From NCBI RefSeq assembly GCF_026191635.1, contig NZ_JAKRRW010000007.1:62001-126000 (forward strand): a stretch of DNA of 64,000 bases, written 5' to 3'. Source of the DNA: Photobacterium obscurum. Lineage in GTDB: Bacteria; Pseudomonadota; Gammaproteobacteria; Enterobacterales; Vibrionaceae. The notes beneath the pieces are model-generated. The model searched no databases and had not been told where the DNA came from. It saw nothing but the letters and a program-made list of their open reading frames with translations. A program made the position numbers and the translations under genes. Shown one piece after another: positions 36,190 to 46,314 of the stretch (position 1 is the first letter of the stretch; each line of letters starts with the position of its first letter).

Positions 36190-36972
36190 ATGGTTACTTA
36201 TTCGTTTGCTACGATAATTGTGCTGGTGGTTGTATTGATCGTCAGCATGTTCAAAATTTTACGTGAGTATGAACGTGCTGTTGTTTTCTTATTGGGGCGT
36301 TTTTACGAGGTCAAGGGGCCTGGTCTGATCATTATTGTACCGATTATTCAACAAATGGTACGGGTCGACCTTCGTACTATTGTGTTGGATGTACCAACGC
36401 AAGACTTGATCACTCGAGATAATGTCTCTGTCCGAGTGAATGCCGTTGTCTATTTCCGGGTTGTGGAGCCCAAAATGGCAATTAATAATGTGGAAAACTA
36501 CCTTGAAGCCACTAGCCAACTATCACAGACGACACTCAGATCTGTCTTAGGTCAGCATGAGCTTGATGAACTTCTTTCTGCCCGCGATGAATTGAACAAG
36601 GATTTGCAAGTGATCCTTGACCAGCATACAGATAACTGGGGAATTAAAATTGCGAATGTCGAAATCAAGCATGTCGATCTTGACGAGAGTATGGTTCGGG
36701 CCTTGGCAAGGCAAGCCGAAGCCGAACGTTCCCGCCGGGCAAAAGTGATTCACGCTATCGGGGAACTTGAAGCATCAAAGAAGCTGAAAGAAGCTGCGCA
36801 AGTCTTGAATGAGGCACCAAATGCCGTTCAATTGCGTTATATGCAAACCCTTACTGAAATTTCAAATGACCGTACGACAACAATTGTTTTCCCTATGCCG
36901 ATCGATTTGGTTGATAAAATGGGGGATCTTATGAAGGGGGCGTCGACTGAAGGAAAGATCGATTATCCCTAA
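36190..36972 (+). CDS. Slipin/stomatin (SPFH domain) protein
   Basis: A 260-aa slipin. One N-terminal membrane helix (about 5-28) is followed by the SPFH/PHB domain ([58 protein letters not shown]) and a coiled coil rich in Ala, Glu and Lys, which drives oligomerisation. The start at 36190 follows AAGGAATAATCTT; the longer frame overlaps nfeD and is unlikely. It is encoded with the NfeD protease that probably processes it. It likely scaffolds lipid domains in the inner membrane. Confidence 0.92.
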   Translation: MVTYSFATIIVLVVVLIVSMFKILREYERAVVFLLGRFYEVKGPGLIIIVPIIQQMVRVDLRTIVLDVPTQDLITRDNVSVRVNAVVYFRVVEPKMAINNVENYLEATSQLSQTTLRSVLGQHELDELLSARDELNKDLQVILDQHTDNWGIKIANVEIKHVDLDESMVRALARQAEAERSRRAKVIHAIGELEASKKLKEAAQVLNEAPNAVQLRYMQTLTEISNDRTTTIVFPMPIDLVDKMGDLMKGASTEGKIDYP

Positions 36973-37002
36973 GCAAAGCCAATTCATTTTGTAGTATCCG
37001 AT

Positions 37003-37028
37003 TTTGGCTCCTCGTCACAGGAGCCAAA
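37003..37028. terminator. Hairpin between slipin and pelG
   Basis: Perfect 10-base arms TTTGGCTCCT / AGGAGCCAAA with a 6-base loop between convergent genes. No T run follows on either strand, so termination efficiency is uncertain. Confidence 0.45.
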
Positions 37029-37066
37029 GTACCAATATAGGGGGCAGACGTATAGTGATAGCCGCG

Positions 37067-38440
37067 CTAAGAGCGCTGCATCATAAAAGTTCGGTACTCA
37101 AGTTCATCAAACTGTTTATCAAGCATGACAAGGCCTATAATAGTTGTCACCAGCATGGTCACAGCAAAACCGTAGCCGTAATAAACTGGCCCCAAATCGA
37201 TGCTGTAATGCGCTAACGTAAAGTTACCCATAGCCATTAGGGCCGTTAACGCTAAGGCGGAATAGCGTTTGTCCAAGTAGTACATGACATTGAGAATCGA
37301 CAGTACGAGCACCTGAAGGCTGACTCCGACCAGGTCAACGTAAAGAAGATGAAGGTAGGCAAGGTCGATATCCAATGCGACGAGTATATCTTCTGCCCAA
37401 AGCAGCAATAGCGCCAGTGTCATCCCCTGAACTTTGAATATCTCATAAATACTCTGCTGACAGGCAAGAACCATTTTGTCTTTCAACAGGTAGATAGAAT
37501 CAAGAGTGGCTCCTCGTCGCACAGCGTCATAGAACTTCAGGCATGCATCTGCAAAGTCTGTTTCCATGCGTAGCATGAATACGGCCATACCTGGAACAAT
37601 GGCGAGGTAGGCGATGAAAATCGGTAAGTCATAAATATATGATGCTCGAAACAAGTCAATAACCTGATGGGAGGTTTCGCTTCTAAACCAGAATACAAAT
37701 TTGTCCAGCCAGACACCAAGGTTGTATAAAAAACCACACCAGATTAAAGAGAAAAAGGTTTTCTTATAGTTGAGGAACTCAAAGGAAATGAATCGCTTAG
37801 AGGGAAAGTCCCGAATAACATGGTAAAGGAAGGCAAAGGTGAGTACTGCTTGGCAAACACAAAAAATCACCATTAGTCCCAGTAAGCCAAATGATGGGAG
37901 TACCAAGCTTAATATTACCATTAGGCCGTAACTAATCATCATAGTGAAAAAAATTCGGTAATACTCTTTCATCCCGCTAAGAAAGATGATTATGAGCCAC
38001 TGGTTACACAGCAGAACTAAGGAAGTCACGATAGTGATTTTTACCGGCGGTTCTATACTTGGCGATGCAGCCATAATAGCAGTCCCGATAATTGCCGAGA
38101 TAGCACTGGTGACCAGCATCGAGCCCAGAAGATTAGGTACAATCCGGTGCTCTTGTTCAGCAAAAATCAGATCAGAAATAAATCGAGTTAACAATAATTG
38201 AAACAGGCCACTAATAATCAGAGAACCTGCCATTAAGTAAGTCACAATGACCAGAAATTGAACAATGATGTATGTCGGAAATACGATGCCAATACTGATT
38301 ATGCCGATAGCAAGCAAGGCTAAAATAGAAAGTACCCAAGGCCCAGAGCTTATCAGCCCAGCTAAGCCATATGCTTCCAGCATTGATAGCAGCGAGTTCT
38401 TTTTTAGAATTTTTCGTAATTCAAACCCGATCCCTGCCAT
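37067..38440 (-). CDS. pelG: Pel polysaccharide inner membrane transporter PelG
   Basis: PelG is the polytopic protein that, with PelD, PelE and PelF, forms the inner-membrane complex making and moving the Pel polymer. The 457-aa product starts MAGIGFELRKILKKNSLLSM and has about twelve membrane helices, matching the known PelG length and N terminus. It resembles Wzx/MATE-like flippases only loosely. The ATG at 38440 has a strong AAGGAGG and overlaps the pelF 3' end by 20 bases. It is the last gene of pelABCDEFG. Confidence 0.93.
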   Translation of the reverse strand: MAGIGFELRKILKKNSLLSMLEAYGLAGLISSGPWVLSILALLAIGIISIGIVFPTYIIVQFLVIVTYLMAGSLIISGLFQLLLTRFISDLIFAEQEHRIVPNLLGSMLVTSAISAIIGTAIMAASPSIEPPVKITIVTSLVLLCNQWLIIIFLSGMKEYYRIFFTMMISYGLMVILSLVLPSFGLLGLMVIFCVCQAVLTFAFLYHVIRDFPSKRFISFEFLNYKKTFFSLIWCGFLYNLGVWLDKFVFWFRSETSHQVIDLFRASYIYDLPIFIAYLAIVPGMAVFMLRMETDFADACLKFYDAVRRGATLDSIYLLKDKMVLACQQSIYEIFKVQGMTLALLLLWAEDILVALDIDLAYLHLLYVDLVGVSLQVLVLSILNVMYYLDKRYSALALTALMAMGNFTLAHYSIDLGPVYYGYGFAVTMLVTTIIGLVMLDKQFDELEYRTFMMQRS

Positions 38441-39935
38441 TAATAGCCTCCTTGTACAGGTTACGATATGACTCGTACATTATTTTTTCATCGTAATAAT
38501 GACTTACTCGCTCTTTACCGATATCACCGACTTTTAGCCAGTCGTCTGTGTTGCTCAATACTTTGACGATCGCTTGTGCACCCTCTACAGGGCTTGCGAT
38601 GGGGATGATTTCACCCGCAGAGCCTAACGCTGCATCTTCACCTGCAGCCCCGTCGATGATTTCTCTGCAGGCACCAACTTCAGTGGCGATACATGGAATA
38701 CCCGCGGCCATCGCTTCAAGCAGCACTAGAGGCTGGGCTTCGCTTATTGAGGTCAGCATCATCACGCCCAGTTTCGGCAATATTTCCGCGACATTCTGGC
38801 TACCGAGTAATTTGACATTATTTGTAAGGCCCAAACTTTCAATCAGTAGTTCGCATTCATGGACATAGTCTTTGTCTTCTTCTTTAGGGCCGATAATCCA
38901 GCCTTCTAGCATTGGAAGTTGCTCAATGGCTCCACGAATAGTTCGAATAAAGGTTTTGATATCCTTGATGGGTACGACACGGCCTACCAGGCCAACAACC
39001 AATGGTGGCTTATCCGGACGTTTTTCATAGGCAGCGTGAAAACGCTGGATATTAATGCCATTTACGATCACCTGGGTTTTTTGCCTGGGAGCACCATCTA
39101 TGTGTTGCCGTTGTCTATTACCTTCATATAGCGCAATGATTTTATCTGCCTGGTGGTAGGCAGTTAAACCGAGTTGCTCAAAGAAGCGCACCCATGTTTT
39201 ACGCGTGATATCCATATCTCTATGCATACTGATATCAATGAGGCTATGACGGTCCTTGATCCAGCTTGCCTGAGCCAAGTCGATTTTTCGCTCCTTGGTA
39301 TATATCCCATGCTCAGTGAGAAGAAAAGGACAGTGATTTTTTTGCCGGGCAAGTGCCCCTAAGAATCCGGCATAGCCTGTCGAAACGCTATGGAACACTT
39401 TAGCTCTTGGCAGGTTCTGCGAAATACGGGATAGAATGAACAAGGGCTGATAGATATTGCGGTAAGTCCAAAAGTAATCAACAAACGATTGATTTTCGGC
39501 AACATCGAAATACCTTTCGGTAAGTACATCCCAGGATGCTCGACTATATAAAAAATCCGCTAAGCTCAAGTGGCCTTTTTTACCCAAAAAATCGGAAACC
39601 TCCGATAACAGGTCACTAGGTATTGGCTCTTGGTTATTTTCAAAAAACGAAAGGAAATTTCCCCAGGCTTCGAATAGCTTTGATCTTCCGGAGCGGGGAG
39701 AGGCTTTGAGGCGACTTTGATCTGATAGAAGGTAATGAACATCAAAGCCTACTACGTTATCGGGAAGTTCATATACGGGGTCGCCATAGAAATCGGGGTG
39801 TCCGCCTAAAAAAATAAGGTGGAATGTTAATTCCGGCAGGCCACTGATGATCTGATGAACCCAACTAGATACACCACCGCGCACATATGGGTAAGTGCCT
39901 TCAAGCAATAGACAGATATCAACATCTTTGTTCAA
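38421..39935 (-). CDS. pelF: Pel glycosyltransferase PelF
   Basis: A GT4-type cytosolic glycosyltransferase of about 504 aa that uses UDP-GalNAc or UDP-GlcNAc-type donors to build Pel. Landmarks are ICLLLEGTYPYVRGGVSSWV at the N terminus, the donor-site block VGLVGRVVPIKDIKTF, and the EX7E motif in SEAQPLVLLEAMAAG. I placed the start on the TTG at 39935, which overlaps the pelE stop as TTGA and lies 8 bases after AAAGGAG; another TTG two codons earlier is closer to that site. Coupled translation with pelE fits the complex they form. Confidence 0.92.
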   Translation of the reverse strand: MNKDVDICLLLEGTYPYVRGGVSSWVHQIISGLPELTFHLIFLGGHPDFYGDPVYELPDNVVGFDVHYLLSDQSRLKASPRSGRSKLFEAWGNFLSFFENNQEPIPSDLLSEVSDFLGKKGHLSLADFLYSRASWDVLTERYFDVAENQSFVDYFWTYRNIYQPLFILSRISQNLPRAKVFHSVSTGYAGFLGALARQKNHCPFLLTEHGIYTKERKIDLAQASWIKDRHSLIDISMHRDMDITRKTWVRFFEQLGLTAYHQADKIIALYEGNRQRQHIDGAPRQKTQVIVNGINIQRFHAAYEKRPDKPPLVVGLVGRVVPIKDIKTFIRTIRGAIEQLPMLEGWIIGPKEEDKDYVHECELLIESLGLTNNVKLLGSQNVAEILPKLGVMMLTSISEAQPLVLLEAMAAGIPCIATEVGACREIIDGAAGEDAALGSAGEIIPIASPVEGAQAIVKVLSNTDDWLKVGDIGKERVSHYYDEKIMYESYRNLYKEAINGRDRV

Positions 39936-40903
39936 GACCAATACTCCTTTATTTGGCTCAGCTGCTCACCTTTTCGATCCGGGAAGTAGGAAATATAATT
40001 TTTAGTCTTCTTATAATCCCCTGATAAATAGGCGGCTTCAGCTAGATAAGGTGCAACCTGTTTTACCAATAATCCACCATCCAGCGCGCTTGAGAGATAG
40101 TAAATAGCTTCCTGTGATCTTTTTTGCTCCAGCATAACTCTGCCAAGCAGAAGGTTATTAGATGCGCTGATTTCGATTTTGTTTGATAGTTTTAGGTAGT
40201 GTTCTGCCTGTTCAAGATAATGTTTTTTCAATATCCCTTCGGCAATACCAAGGTAGCAGAGCTCCCAGTATTGCTGCGCGATTTCAAAAGCCTTACTGGC
40301 TTGCATATTGTGTTTGAGTTGCTTCTTAAATAAGGAAATCAATTCATTGATTTGGGTTTCAATGCTTTCGAGCGAGGCGTAGGCAAGTAAACGAACATCA
40401 TCAGATAAGTCTTTGAGAGCAAGTTGAAGTAAGGGGACTGCATGTTGGCGGGGCAAGTGCCGAATCGCACCAACGGCAAGTAGCCGCCGATCAGGGTCAC
40501 TGTCATGAATAAGGATCTCGCGAAGTGCCCCTGTACCAAATTGTGTATTCAATACTTCTCCTGGGCTTTGAGGGAGTGGAGACTTCTCGCATTCCTGCCA
40601 TGTCACTTGGTTTTGCTTCCTTGGTAGATATAAGCCAATCAACAAAGAACAAGCGGTTCCAATCATACCAACAAGGGGGAGAAAAAAATTGAACAAAAAT
40701 AGGAATGATATGGCACTGATTATCGGAAATTTGTATTTACGAGGAAGCAGCAGCCAGACTAAGCCACTAAAACTACCACACGCTATAGCATGGGTGGAAA
40801 AAAATGAAAGCCACATCACTGGTGTCATTTCATGATTAAAAACGAGATAGAAACTTAAGCTCTCAAATATTATCGTTTGAATAAATAGCCAGGCTTTCAT
40901 CAT
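39932..40903 (-). CDS. pelE: Pel biosynthesis protein PelE
   Basis: A 323-aa inner-membrane protein. Membrane helices occupy about residues 4-100; the cytoplasmic part contains HEAT-like (DSDPDRRLLAVGAIRHL, DLSDDVRLLAYASLE) and TPR-like repeats, matching the known PelE layout. PelE ties PelF to the PelD/PelG membrane complex. Two adjacent ATG codons (40903 and 40900) follow AGGAG; the second has better spacing. The start lies inside the end of pelD, a 40-base overlap. Low sequence conservation is usual for PelE; position in the operon supports the call. Confidence 0.88.
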   Translation of the reverse strand: MMKAWLFIQTIIFESLSFYLVFNHEMTPVMWLSFFSTHAIACGSFSGLVWLLLPRKYKFPIISAISFLFLFNFFLPLVGMIGTACSLLIGLYLPRKQNQVTWQECEKSPLPQSPGEVLNTQFGTGALREILIHDSDPDRRLLAVGAIRHLPRQHAVPLLQLALKDLSDDVRLLAYASLESIETQINELISLFKKQLKHNMQASKAFEIAQQYWELCYLGIAEGILKKHYLEQAEHYLKLSNKIEISASNNLLLGRVMLEQKRSQEAIYYLSSALDGGLLVKQVAPYLAEAAYLSGDYKKTKNYISYFPDRKGEQLSQIKEYWS

Positions 40904-42206
40904 AAGCTCCTAGTTCGTCCATGAGTTGCTTGATCTGTTCGAGGTCCTGATCTAGCGATAATGGCCCAATGGTCTCGATACTTTTTTCAACATCTTTAAT
41001 TTGAATCGATAACAGTTCCTTTAGGCGTTTAATATATAGCTGGGCATCGTATACGGTTGTTAATGGAAGCAGTACCACCAGCGCAGGGTGGCCTTGTCCT
41101 GATTGGCAAGACCAGTAAACATCGGCACCTCGTCGGTAGTTGACGACGGAATCCAAAGATTGCTTATTGATACCGTGGGTATCGATAAACGCAACCAGTG
41201 TACTGTCTGCACCATAGTGGCGTTTGTTATATTTTGCACGGTCAATGTAGCTAAGAAAAATATCGCTTTGATGAGCGCGAAGAATAGGGGTAAGAATAGC
41301 TTCGCTGAGCAGATCGGCAGCATGGTTTGACACCAGTGATAATAGGGCAACATTGGCTGGAGTGAGCATGAAAAACTTTGCACTTTCTGCGATCACGATA
41401 GCTTGTAAGGTATTGTGTGTATCAAGTAGCGGAATGCAGAGTTGGTAACGTGACTTATGGACTTCATTTGCACTAATTTTTGCCGGCGATAACAGCTTAT
41501 TGGTTGCCAGCATATCTTGGAGCATTGGGTCGCCAAGCACTAATTGATGGTGATCGCCGAGGGTTGCTTGTGGATGAAGATCAATTTTACCGTCGGTGAC
41601 CTTATAGATCCCGGCAACCTCAAGCCCGCCTATGTCAGCCAGTAAGTTAAGAAAAGGGTGGCCAAGGTACTCAAGACGATGAGCGCTGTGCTTAGCCGCT
41701 ATCTTGTGCAAAGCATTAATGCTTGCTCGAAGGCTGACGGTTTGACCGGCAGTACGCTGCTCAAGTTGGTCATGGGAAACTTTTAGTAAGTGATAGTTTT
41801 GGGTAAAACTATCGAGTTTCTGGCTCATGTACTGATGGTCAAGAATATGCTTCTGGTTGATATTGTGCCAGTAATCATGAAATTCTCCTGCAATCATCGC
41901 AACTAGGATCATTCCTATTGCCAGGGAAAGGGGGAAGTAGTCAAGTAACCCGGTGATATTCATGATGCTGGCCAAGCCAGCTGTTGTCAGCAAAGAGCAG
42001 AGAAACCCTTTGGCGAAGCCATATCGCAGAGCAATGAGCAATGGGCCAAACAGGGGCCAGAAAAAGTGATGCTCTGTTGAAGACGGTGCCAGAGAGTTCG
42101 ACTGGGTCCAGATATAGATTGAAATGATCGAGACGACGACAGTTTCTAGCCAAGCAAAGCCAGCCTGCTTAATTCCGACAATGACATGATTCCATAATTT
42201 CTGCAT
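40863..42206 (-). CDS. pelD: c-di-GMP receptor PelD
   Basis: PelD senses c-di-GMP and switches on Pel production. The 447-aa protein has about four membrane helices (10-108), a coiled segment, a GAF domain (about 165-305) and a degenerate GGDEF domain. The catalytic motif is lost, but the ligand-binding I-site is present as RGAD (RxxD, Arg359 to Asp362), the same arrangement as Arg367-Asp370 in Pseudomonas aeruginosa PelD. Start ATG 42206 follows AAGG; the frame begins with TTG two codons earlier. This makes the operon's output depend on the c-di-GMP enzymes elsewhere in the genome. Confidence 0.93.
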   Translation of the reverse strand: MQKLWNHVIVGIKQAGFAWLETVVVSIISIYIWTQSNSLAPSSTEHHFFWPLFGPLLIALRYGFAKGFLCSLLTTAGLASIMNITGLLDYFPLSLAIGMILVAMIAGEFHDYWHNINQKHILDHQYMSQKLDSFTQNYHLLKVSHDQLEQRTAGQTVSLRASINALHKIAAKHSAHRLEYLGHPFLNLLADIGGLEVAGIYKVTDGKIDLHPQATLGDHHQLVLGDPMLQDMLATNKLLSPAKISANEVHKSRYQLCIPLLDTHNTLQAIVIAESAKFFMLTPANVALLSLVSNHAADLLSEAILTPILRAHQSDIFLSYIDRAKYNKRHYGADSTLVAFIDTHGINKQSLDSVVNYRRGADVYWSCQSGQGHPALVVLLPLTTVYDAQLYIKRLKELLSIQIKDVEKSIETIGPLSLDQDLEQIKQLMDELGAYDESLAIYSNDNI

Positions 42207-42233
42207 GGGCAACCTTACGCTTCCGGAACGGTA

Positions 42234-42752
42234 CTATTTCTGTTCGATGTGCAGGCCGTCGAGTAGTGTTTCGATGACGATATGACCTGTACCACTAACA
42301 CTTTCTCTCCCCCAGCCACCACGAGTGCCTGTAGCCCGCCAATAGATTGTCTTGTTTTTCGCTGACTTGACTTCCAGTGTGATTCCTACAGCAGGCTCCC
42401 CATCAAGACCACTTTTATAATGCCATTCTTCAACAGAGCCTGTTATGACATAGTCAACTGACTGTGAGGCTAACCAGGCCTGGGCATTTTTTTGTTTGGC
42501 GGAACGGTCTAAAATGCTCGAAAGATCAGTATGTTCACTTACTGGATACATTACAGCATGAATGCCTTTTGCGTATAACTGGGCGTTTAAGATTTGCTCG
42601 GCTTTTTCTGCGGCCATGGGGGTGTTGGAATTGTTGGCTAGTGGCATTACCGCCCAGGTACTGCTGGCAGCAAACATCGGACTATTGGGAACCTGATAAC
42701 TGCTACAGGCGCTCAGAGCCAATGAAGAAGCTAATAATAAAGTACGTTTCAT
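42234..42752 (-). CDS. pelC: Outer membrane lipoprotein PelC
   Basis: PelC forms a dodecameric lipoprotein ring on the periplasmic face of the outer membrane that funnels Pel to the PelB pore. The start at 42752 gives 172 aa, the same length as P. aeruginosa PelC, and a signal MKRTLLLASSLALSAC with lipobox LSAC. It is preceded by AAGGA at 8-base spacing. The frame is open 38 codons upstream into pelB but lacks a reason to start there. The C-terminal part (TGTRGGWGRESVSGTGHIVI) carries the aromatic and charged residues of the ring pore. Confidence 0.93.
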   Translation of the reverse strand: MKRTLLLASSLALSACSSYQVPNSPMFAASSTWAVMPLANNSNTPMAAEKAEQILNAQLYAKGIHAVMYPVSEHTDLSSILDRSAKQKNAQAWLASQSVDYVITGSVEEWHYKSGLDGEPAVGITLEVKSAKNKTIYWRATGTRGGWGRESVSGTGHIVIETLLDGLHIEQK

Positions 42753-42765
42753 AATCATTATCCTT

Positions 42766-45700
42766 TTAGAAGCCGTAGTAATATCCAAACGACAGTTTGA
42801 GTGACTCGTCCCCGTTTCTGTCTTGGCTTTGCCAGTCAGCCGAAAAATACAGTTCATCATTGCCAACGATTCGCCAGCCTAGGCCTGCACTCAGTGCTAT
42901 GTCCATTCGATCTAATATGACGTTGTAACCGAGGGAGCTATCAAACCAATATCGAGGTGACGGTACCGTTGCGCCTGGTGTCCCTGGTTCGCCATGCCAA
43001 ACACGCTGACCGATGGCCAGTCGCTGATACTTTTCTTCAATGAAATCAGCGCTGGTTAGGGGGCGCTCCCCCTGATGCCAGTCATTAATTCCTTCTAGGT
43101 GACTGCTGCTAAGGTTAACGTCTTGCAAGCTGACGTCAGCGTAGAGCTGCCAAGCGGGATCGGTGAAGAACAACTGCTCAGACAGCCTTAAATTCAAATC
43201 CCAACCATGACCGATGTCATCATTAAACCGAGTTGATAAATCATGCAGGTTGAACCGGATGGCAACAGACTCGCGAGTCGTCGGTTGATAGTTGAATGCC
43301 AATCCCAGAATATTTTCTTGGCCGGTAATATTGAGTAACTGACTGGCTTCGATATGGCGGTTAACGCCCAGTTCTATCGATGTATTCCAGTACGAATCAA
43401 TAGGGGTTTGATACCTTGCCGAAAAGCCCAGACGCTGCTCACCAACCCCGTCGGCAAAATCTAAATTGAACTGCCAGGCCGACTCTAAGTGTTGATAGTT
43501 ATATTTGCCTCTGAGGCGAAATTCATTATCAATGTGGTTGCCCTGTAATAATTCTGGCGTACCGGTAGTTTGATAATCGCTACCCAGTCGCCAGTAGCCG
43601 CTATGATGGGGGGCATAGTAGTCAAGACTGTATTTGGTAATATCCCATTGGGTATTTTGGCTGAACTGGGATCGTACACCGTGGGTTTTGCCTGGGTGCT
43701 GGTTGACATGGATGTGTCTTAACTGATTTTCAGCCTGTGGGTCGTGATGTTGACCTATCTTATTTTGTCCTTGCTGCCAGGCTTTTTGGTGCTGGCCGGT
43801 TAGTTGTAGTGCCACGTTTTTATCGGAGATAGGTAAGTTTACTGATTCATTAAGTAGCCTTTCCATTTTCTGACGGTCACGCTGCTGAATAGCGAGAGAA
43901 AGCTGTTGCCAGTCGGGAAGCCGAAAATGTTTGAACGCCGTTCTTTGATGCCAGAAGAGCAAATTATCCGCCTGATTACTTGCAAGGTAGTGAAGAAACA
44001 TATCTGCTACGTTACGGCTGTCAGGCTCTGATAAAGCGGCATGCTCACTCATGGTCTGGGCGAATTGTCTACCTATAAACATGGTTACAAGAGAGTGATA
44101 GGCGATATCTCCGTCATCGATTCTCAGCAGCTCATCGCTAAGTTGGCTAGCAATATACCGGCGAAGAGTAAATGCGGTGTCATATTGGCCTTGCGCCTCA
44201 AGCAGAGCGGCATAGTTGAGGACAATCGCCACATCAGGCTTGTCCGTATGGATAAGAAGTTGCCGATACCAAAGTTCGGCTTCTTTGAAATGGCCAAGAA
44301 TCTGAGCCGCGGTGGCAAAACCGAGCCAGAGATCACTGTCATCCCGAAGGAGCTTTTTATACCGATTGTAAGTCTCTAATATCTTGTCATGATCATTGCT
44401 CTCGATGTTCAGCCACAATAAGCCGCTGATCGCGCCTTTGTGTAGCGGTTCTTGAGCAAGCACATTTTTATAGAGCATAAATGCGTGGTCATAATCCGGT
44501 TTTTCGGTTGCAAGCTGTGCTTGAAAAAGAAGGCTCTGAGGGTTGTTGATGAGCGCAGGATCGCCAGCCGCCAATGAAACTAACTCTGCAAACAATGCTT
44601 TATCTTTAATCTCTTGAGCCGCTTGTATCGCGGCAAGTAGCACTGCGCTATCGCCAGATTGATGATACAGCTCAATTAAATGGTCGATATTGTCTTGATT
44701 CATTGGCGAATAGATTCGTACATACCGATAAAGGTCAAATTTATGACTGGATCTTGCTGCCAACTGATCCTGCGAAAGCCTCGACAGTTTAAGGTTACTT
44801 GTTTGCCAAGCAAGGCGAGCAACCAAATTCAAATAGTTGTCATCGGTGTCAAGCCAGTCGATAGGTGACGTTAATACCGCTAATGCCAAGTTGGGCTGGT
44901 TGGCCATAATATAGGCGTTAGAAAAGCGTATGGCTTCTATTGTTGTCGGTTTACGGATAGATGCTAACTTTTGTGACTGTTTGATAACGCGTTTGTAGTC
45001 GTTTTTATAGCCATAGAGTCGTGCCTGGTGCATTATCAGAGCGGTATCTCGAGGGCGAAGCTGCGCCAGTCGTTTTACATGGGTTAGCGCTTCATCTGTT
45101 CCGACGGCTTTCTCTGTGGCACTTAGCCAGTTGGAATACTCTGAGGATTTGATTAGGTTGTTGCTAGCCAGGTGCTGATAAAAAACACTTTCATTGGAAA
45201 TATCACCAAGGGCTCGTGACTCTTCAATACCGGCTCGTAGCTGATTTTCAGACGGTTCATAATTCAGCAGTTGTAAACTTGTCCTAAAAGCATTCTGAGT
45301 ATTGCCTTGCCAACGGTACAGATCGTGCAATTTGGCTAATCTCTCAGATGATGGGTTGGTTTTGACGGCTTTCGCCAATAAAGAGGTTGCTAACGGGAGG
45401 TTGGCATTTGCCAAAGCAAGTTCTGCAGTACTGGCATACAAAGCGTTACTGGGCTGAAGTGTTAATAGTTTCTGTGATTGATATAGAGCAATGTCAACGT
45501 TACCCGTTAGCTTTAGGTGCTCGATAGTTAACTTTATGAATTCCGGATCTTGGCTTAGTACGCCTTTATACTTCAGGATAAAACGCTGAGCTAACCAGGC
45601 AGAATCCGAGGATGCAAATAATTTTAGTAGGGCTTTTGCGTCCTCTAAAGTTTCATGCTCCATAAATGTATTATGTTGTAATTTTATTGCGCTGTCATAA

Positions 45701-46281
45701 TCTGAGTACTGAAGTGCTAGGGAGATTAATTCTTGCTGAGTCGTTTCTCCACTTTGAAGGTGGGGAGATAAAATATCGAAGGCGCTTTTGGGCATGGAGA
45801 GTGAAATAGCGGCATCAGCATATTCTCTTGCCAAGTCAGCTTCGGGAATGTAACCAACCTCCTTAATCAATCGGCGAAGCCGCGAGTTGACATTGGTATC
45901 TGTGTTAGCTTGGTATAACCGTTCAATAAGCAATTGTAGATACAGTTTGAAAGCGACCCAGTCTTTAGACCCGTCTTTCCGGGTTAATATTGTTGTTGTT
46001 AGTTCGGAGGCTTTATCGAGGCTGCCAACCCGATAGTAGTTATCGATAAGCTGAAGGGTGACTTCACGGTTATCTGACTCTCTTACGTACAGTTCATTGA
46101 GAAAAGCTAATGAGACCTCTGGTGACTTGGAGCGGGAAATTAGCTGTACGAGCATATTTTTACTGGGCGCAATAAGCCATAACGCCCATAAAGAGGTGAG
46201 CGTTAAAATTACCAGTGTTGGTTTATTCAACAGCCGGATTCTAGTTTTATCTTTTGCTGTGCGTTTTTTAAATAATGCCAT
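42766..46281 (-). CDS. pelB: Pel outer membrane porin and TPR protein PelB
   Basis: A 1171-aa protein that exports Pel. An N-terminal membrane helix (about 24-42) is followed by a very long TPR superhelix (about 50-800, many repeats such as DSDLWLGFATAAQILGHFKEAELWYRQ in part) and a C-terminal 16-strand-type beta barrel (about 880-1171) that ends LSFGYYYGF with a terminal Phe. The TPR part recruits PelA and modulates it; the barrel is the exit. Length is close to the Pseudomonas protein (about 1190). No clear ribosome site precedes the ATG, but pelA ends only 33 bases upstream. Confidence 0.93.
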   Translation of the reverse strand: MALFKKRTAKDKTRIRLLNKPTLVILTLTSLWALWLIAPSKNMLVQLISRSKSPEVSLAFLNELYVRESDNREVTLQLIDNYYRVGSLDKASELTTTILTRKDGSKDWVAFKLYLQLLIERLYQANTDTNVNSRLRRLIKEVGYIPEADLAREYADAAISLSMPKSAFDILSPHLQSGETTQQELISLALQYSDYDSAIKLQHNTFMEHETLEDAKALLKLFASSDSAWLAQRFILKYKGVLSQDPEFIKLTIEHLKLTGNVDIALYQSQKLLTLQPSNALYASTAELALANANLPLATSLLAKAVKTNPSSERLAKLHDLYRWQGNTQNAFRTSLQLLNYEPSENQLRAGIEESRALGDISNESVFYQHLASNNLIKSSEYSNWLSATEKAVGTDEALTHVKRLAQLRPRDTALIMHQARLYGYKNDYKRVIKQSQKLASIRKPTTIEAIRFSNAYIMANQPNLALAVLTSPIDWLDTDDNYLNLVARLAWQTSNLKLSRLSQDQLAARSSHKFDLYRYVRIYSPMNQDNIDHLIELYHQSGDSAVLLAAIQAAQEIKDKALFAELVSLAAGDPALINNPQSLLFQAQLATEKPDYDHAFMLYKNVLAQEPLHKGAISGLLWLNIESNDHDKILETYNRYKKLLRDDSDLWLGFATAAQILGHFKEAELWYRQLLIHTDKPDVAIVLNYAALLEAQGQYDTAFTLRRYIASQLSDELLRIDDGDIAYHSLVTMFIGRQFAQTMSEHAALSEPDSRNVADMFLHYLASNQADNLLFWHQRTAFKHFRLPDWQQLSLAIQQRDRQKMERLLNESVNLPISDKNVALQLTGQHQKAWQQGQNKIGQHHDPQAENQLRHIHVNQHPGKTHGVRSQFSQNTQWDITKYSLDYYAPHHSGYWRLGSDYQTTGTPELLQGNHIDNEFRLRGKYNYQHLESAWQFNLDFADGVGEQRLGFSARYQTPIDSYWNTSIELGVNRHIEASQLLNITGQENILGLAFNYQPTTRESVAIRFNLHDLSTRFNDDIGHGWDLNLRLSEQLFFTDPAWQLYADVSLQDVNLSSSHLEGINDWHQGERPLTSADFIEEKYQRLAIGQRVWHGEPGTPGATVPSPRYWFDSSLGYNVILDRMDIALSAGLGWRIVGNDELYFSADWQSQDRNGDESLKLSFGYYYGF

Positions 46282-46314
46282 ACAGTGCTTGTCGTATATT
46301 GATTAACCTAGTGC

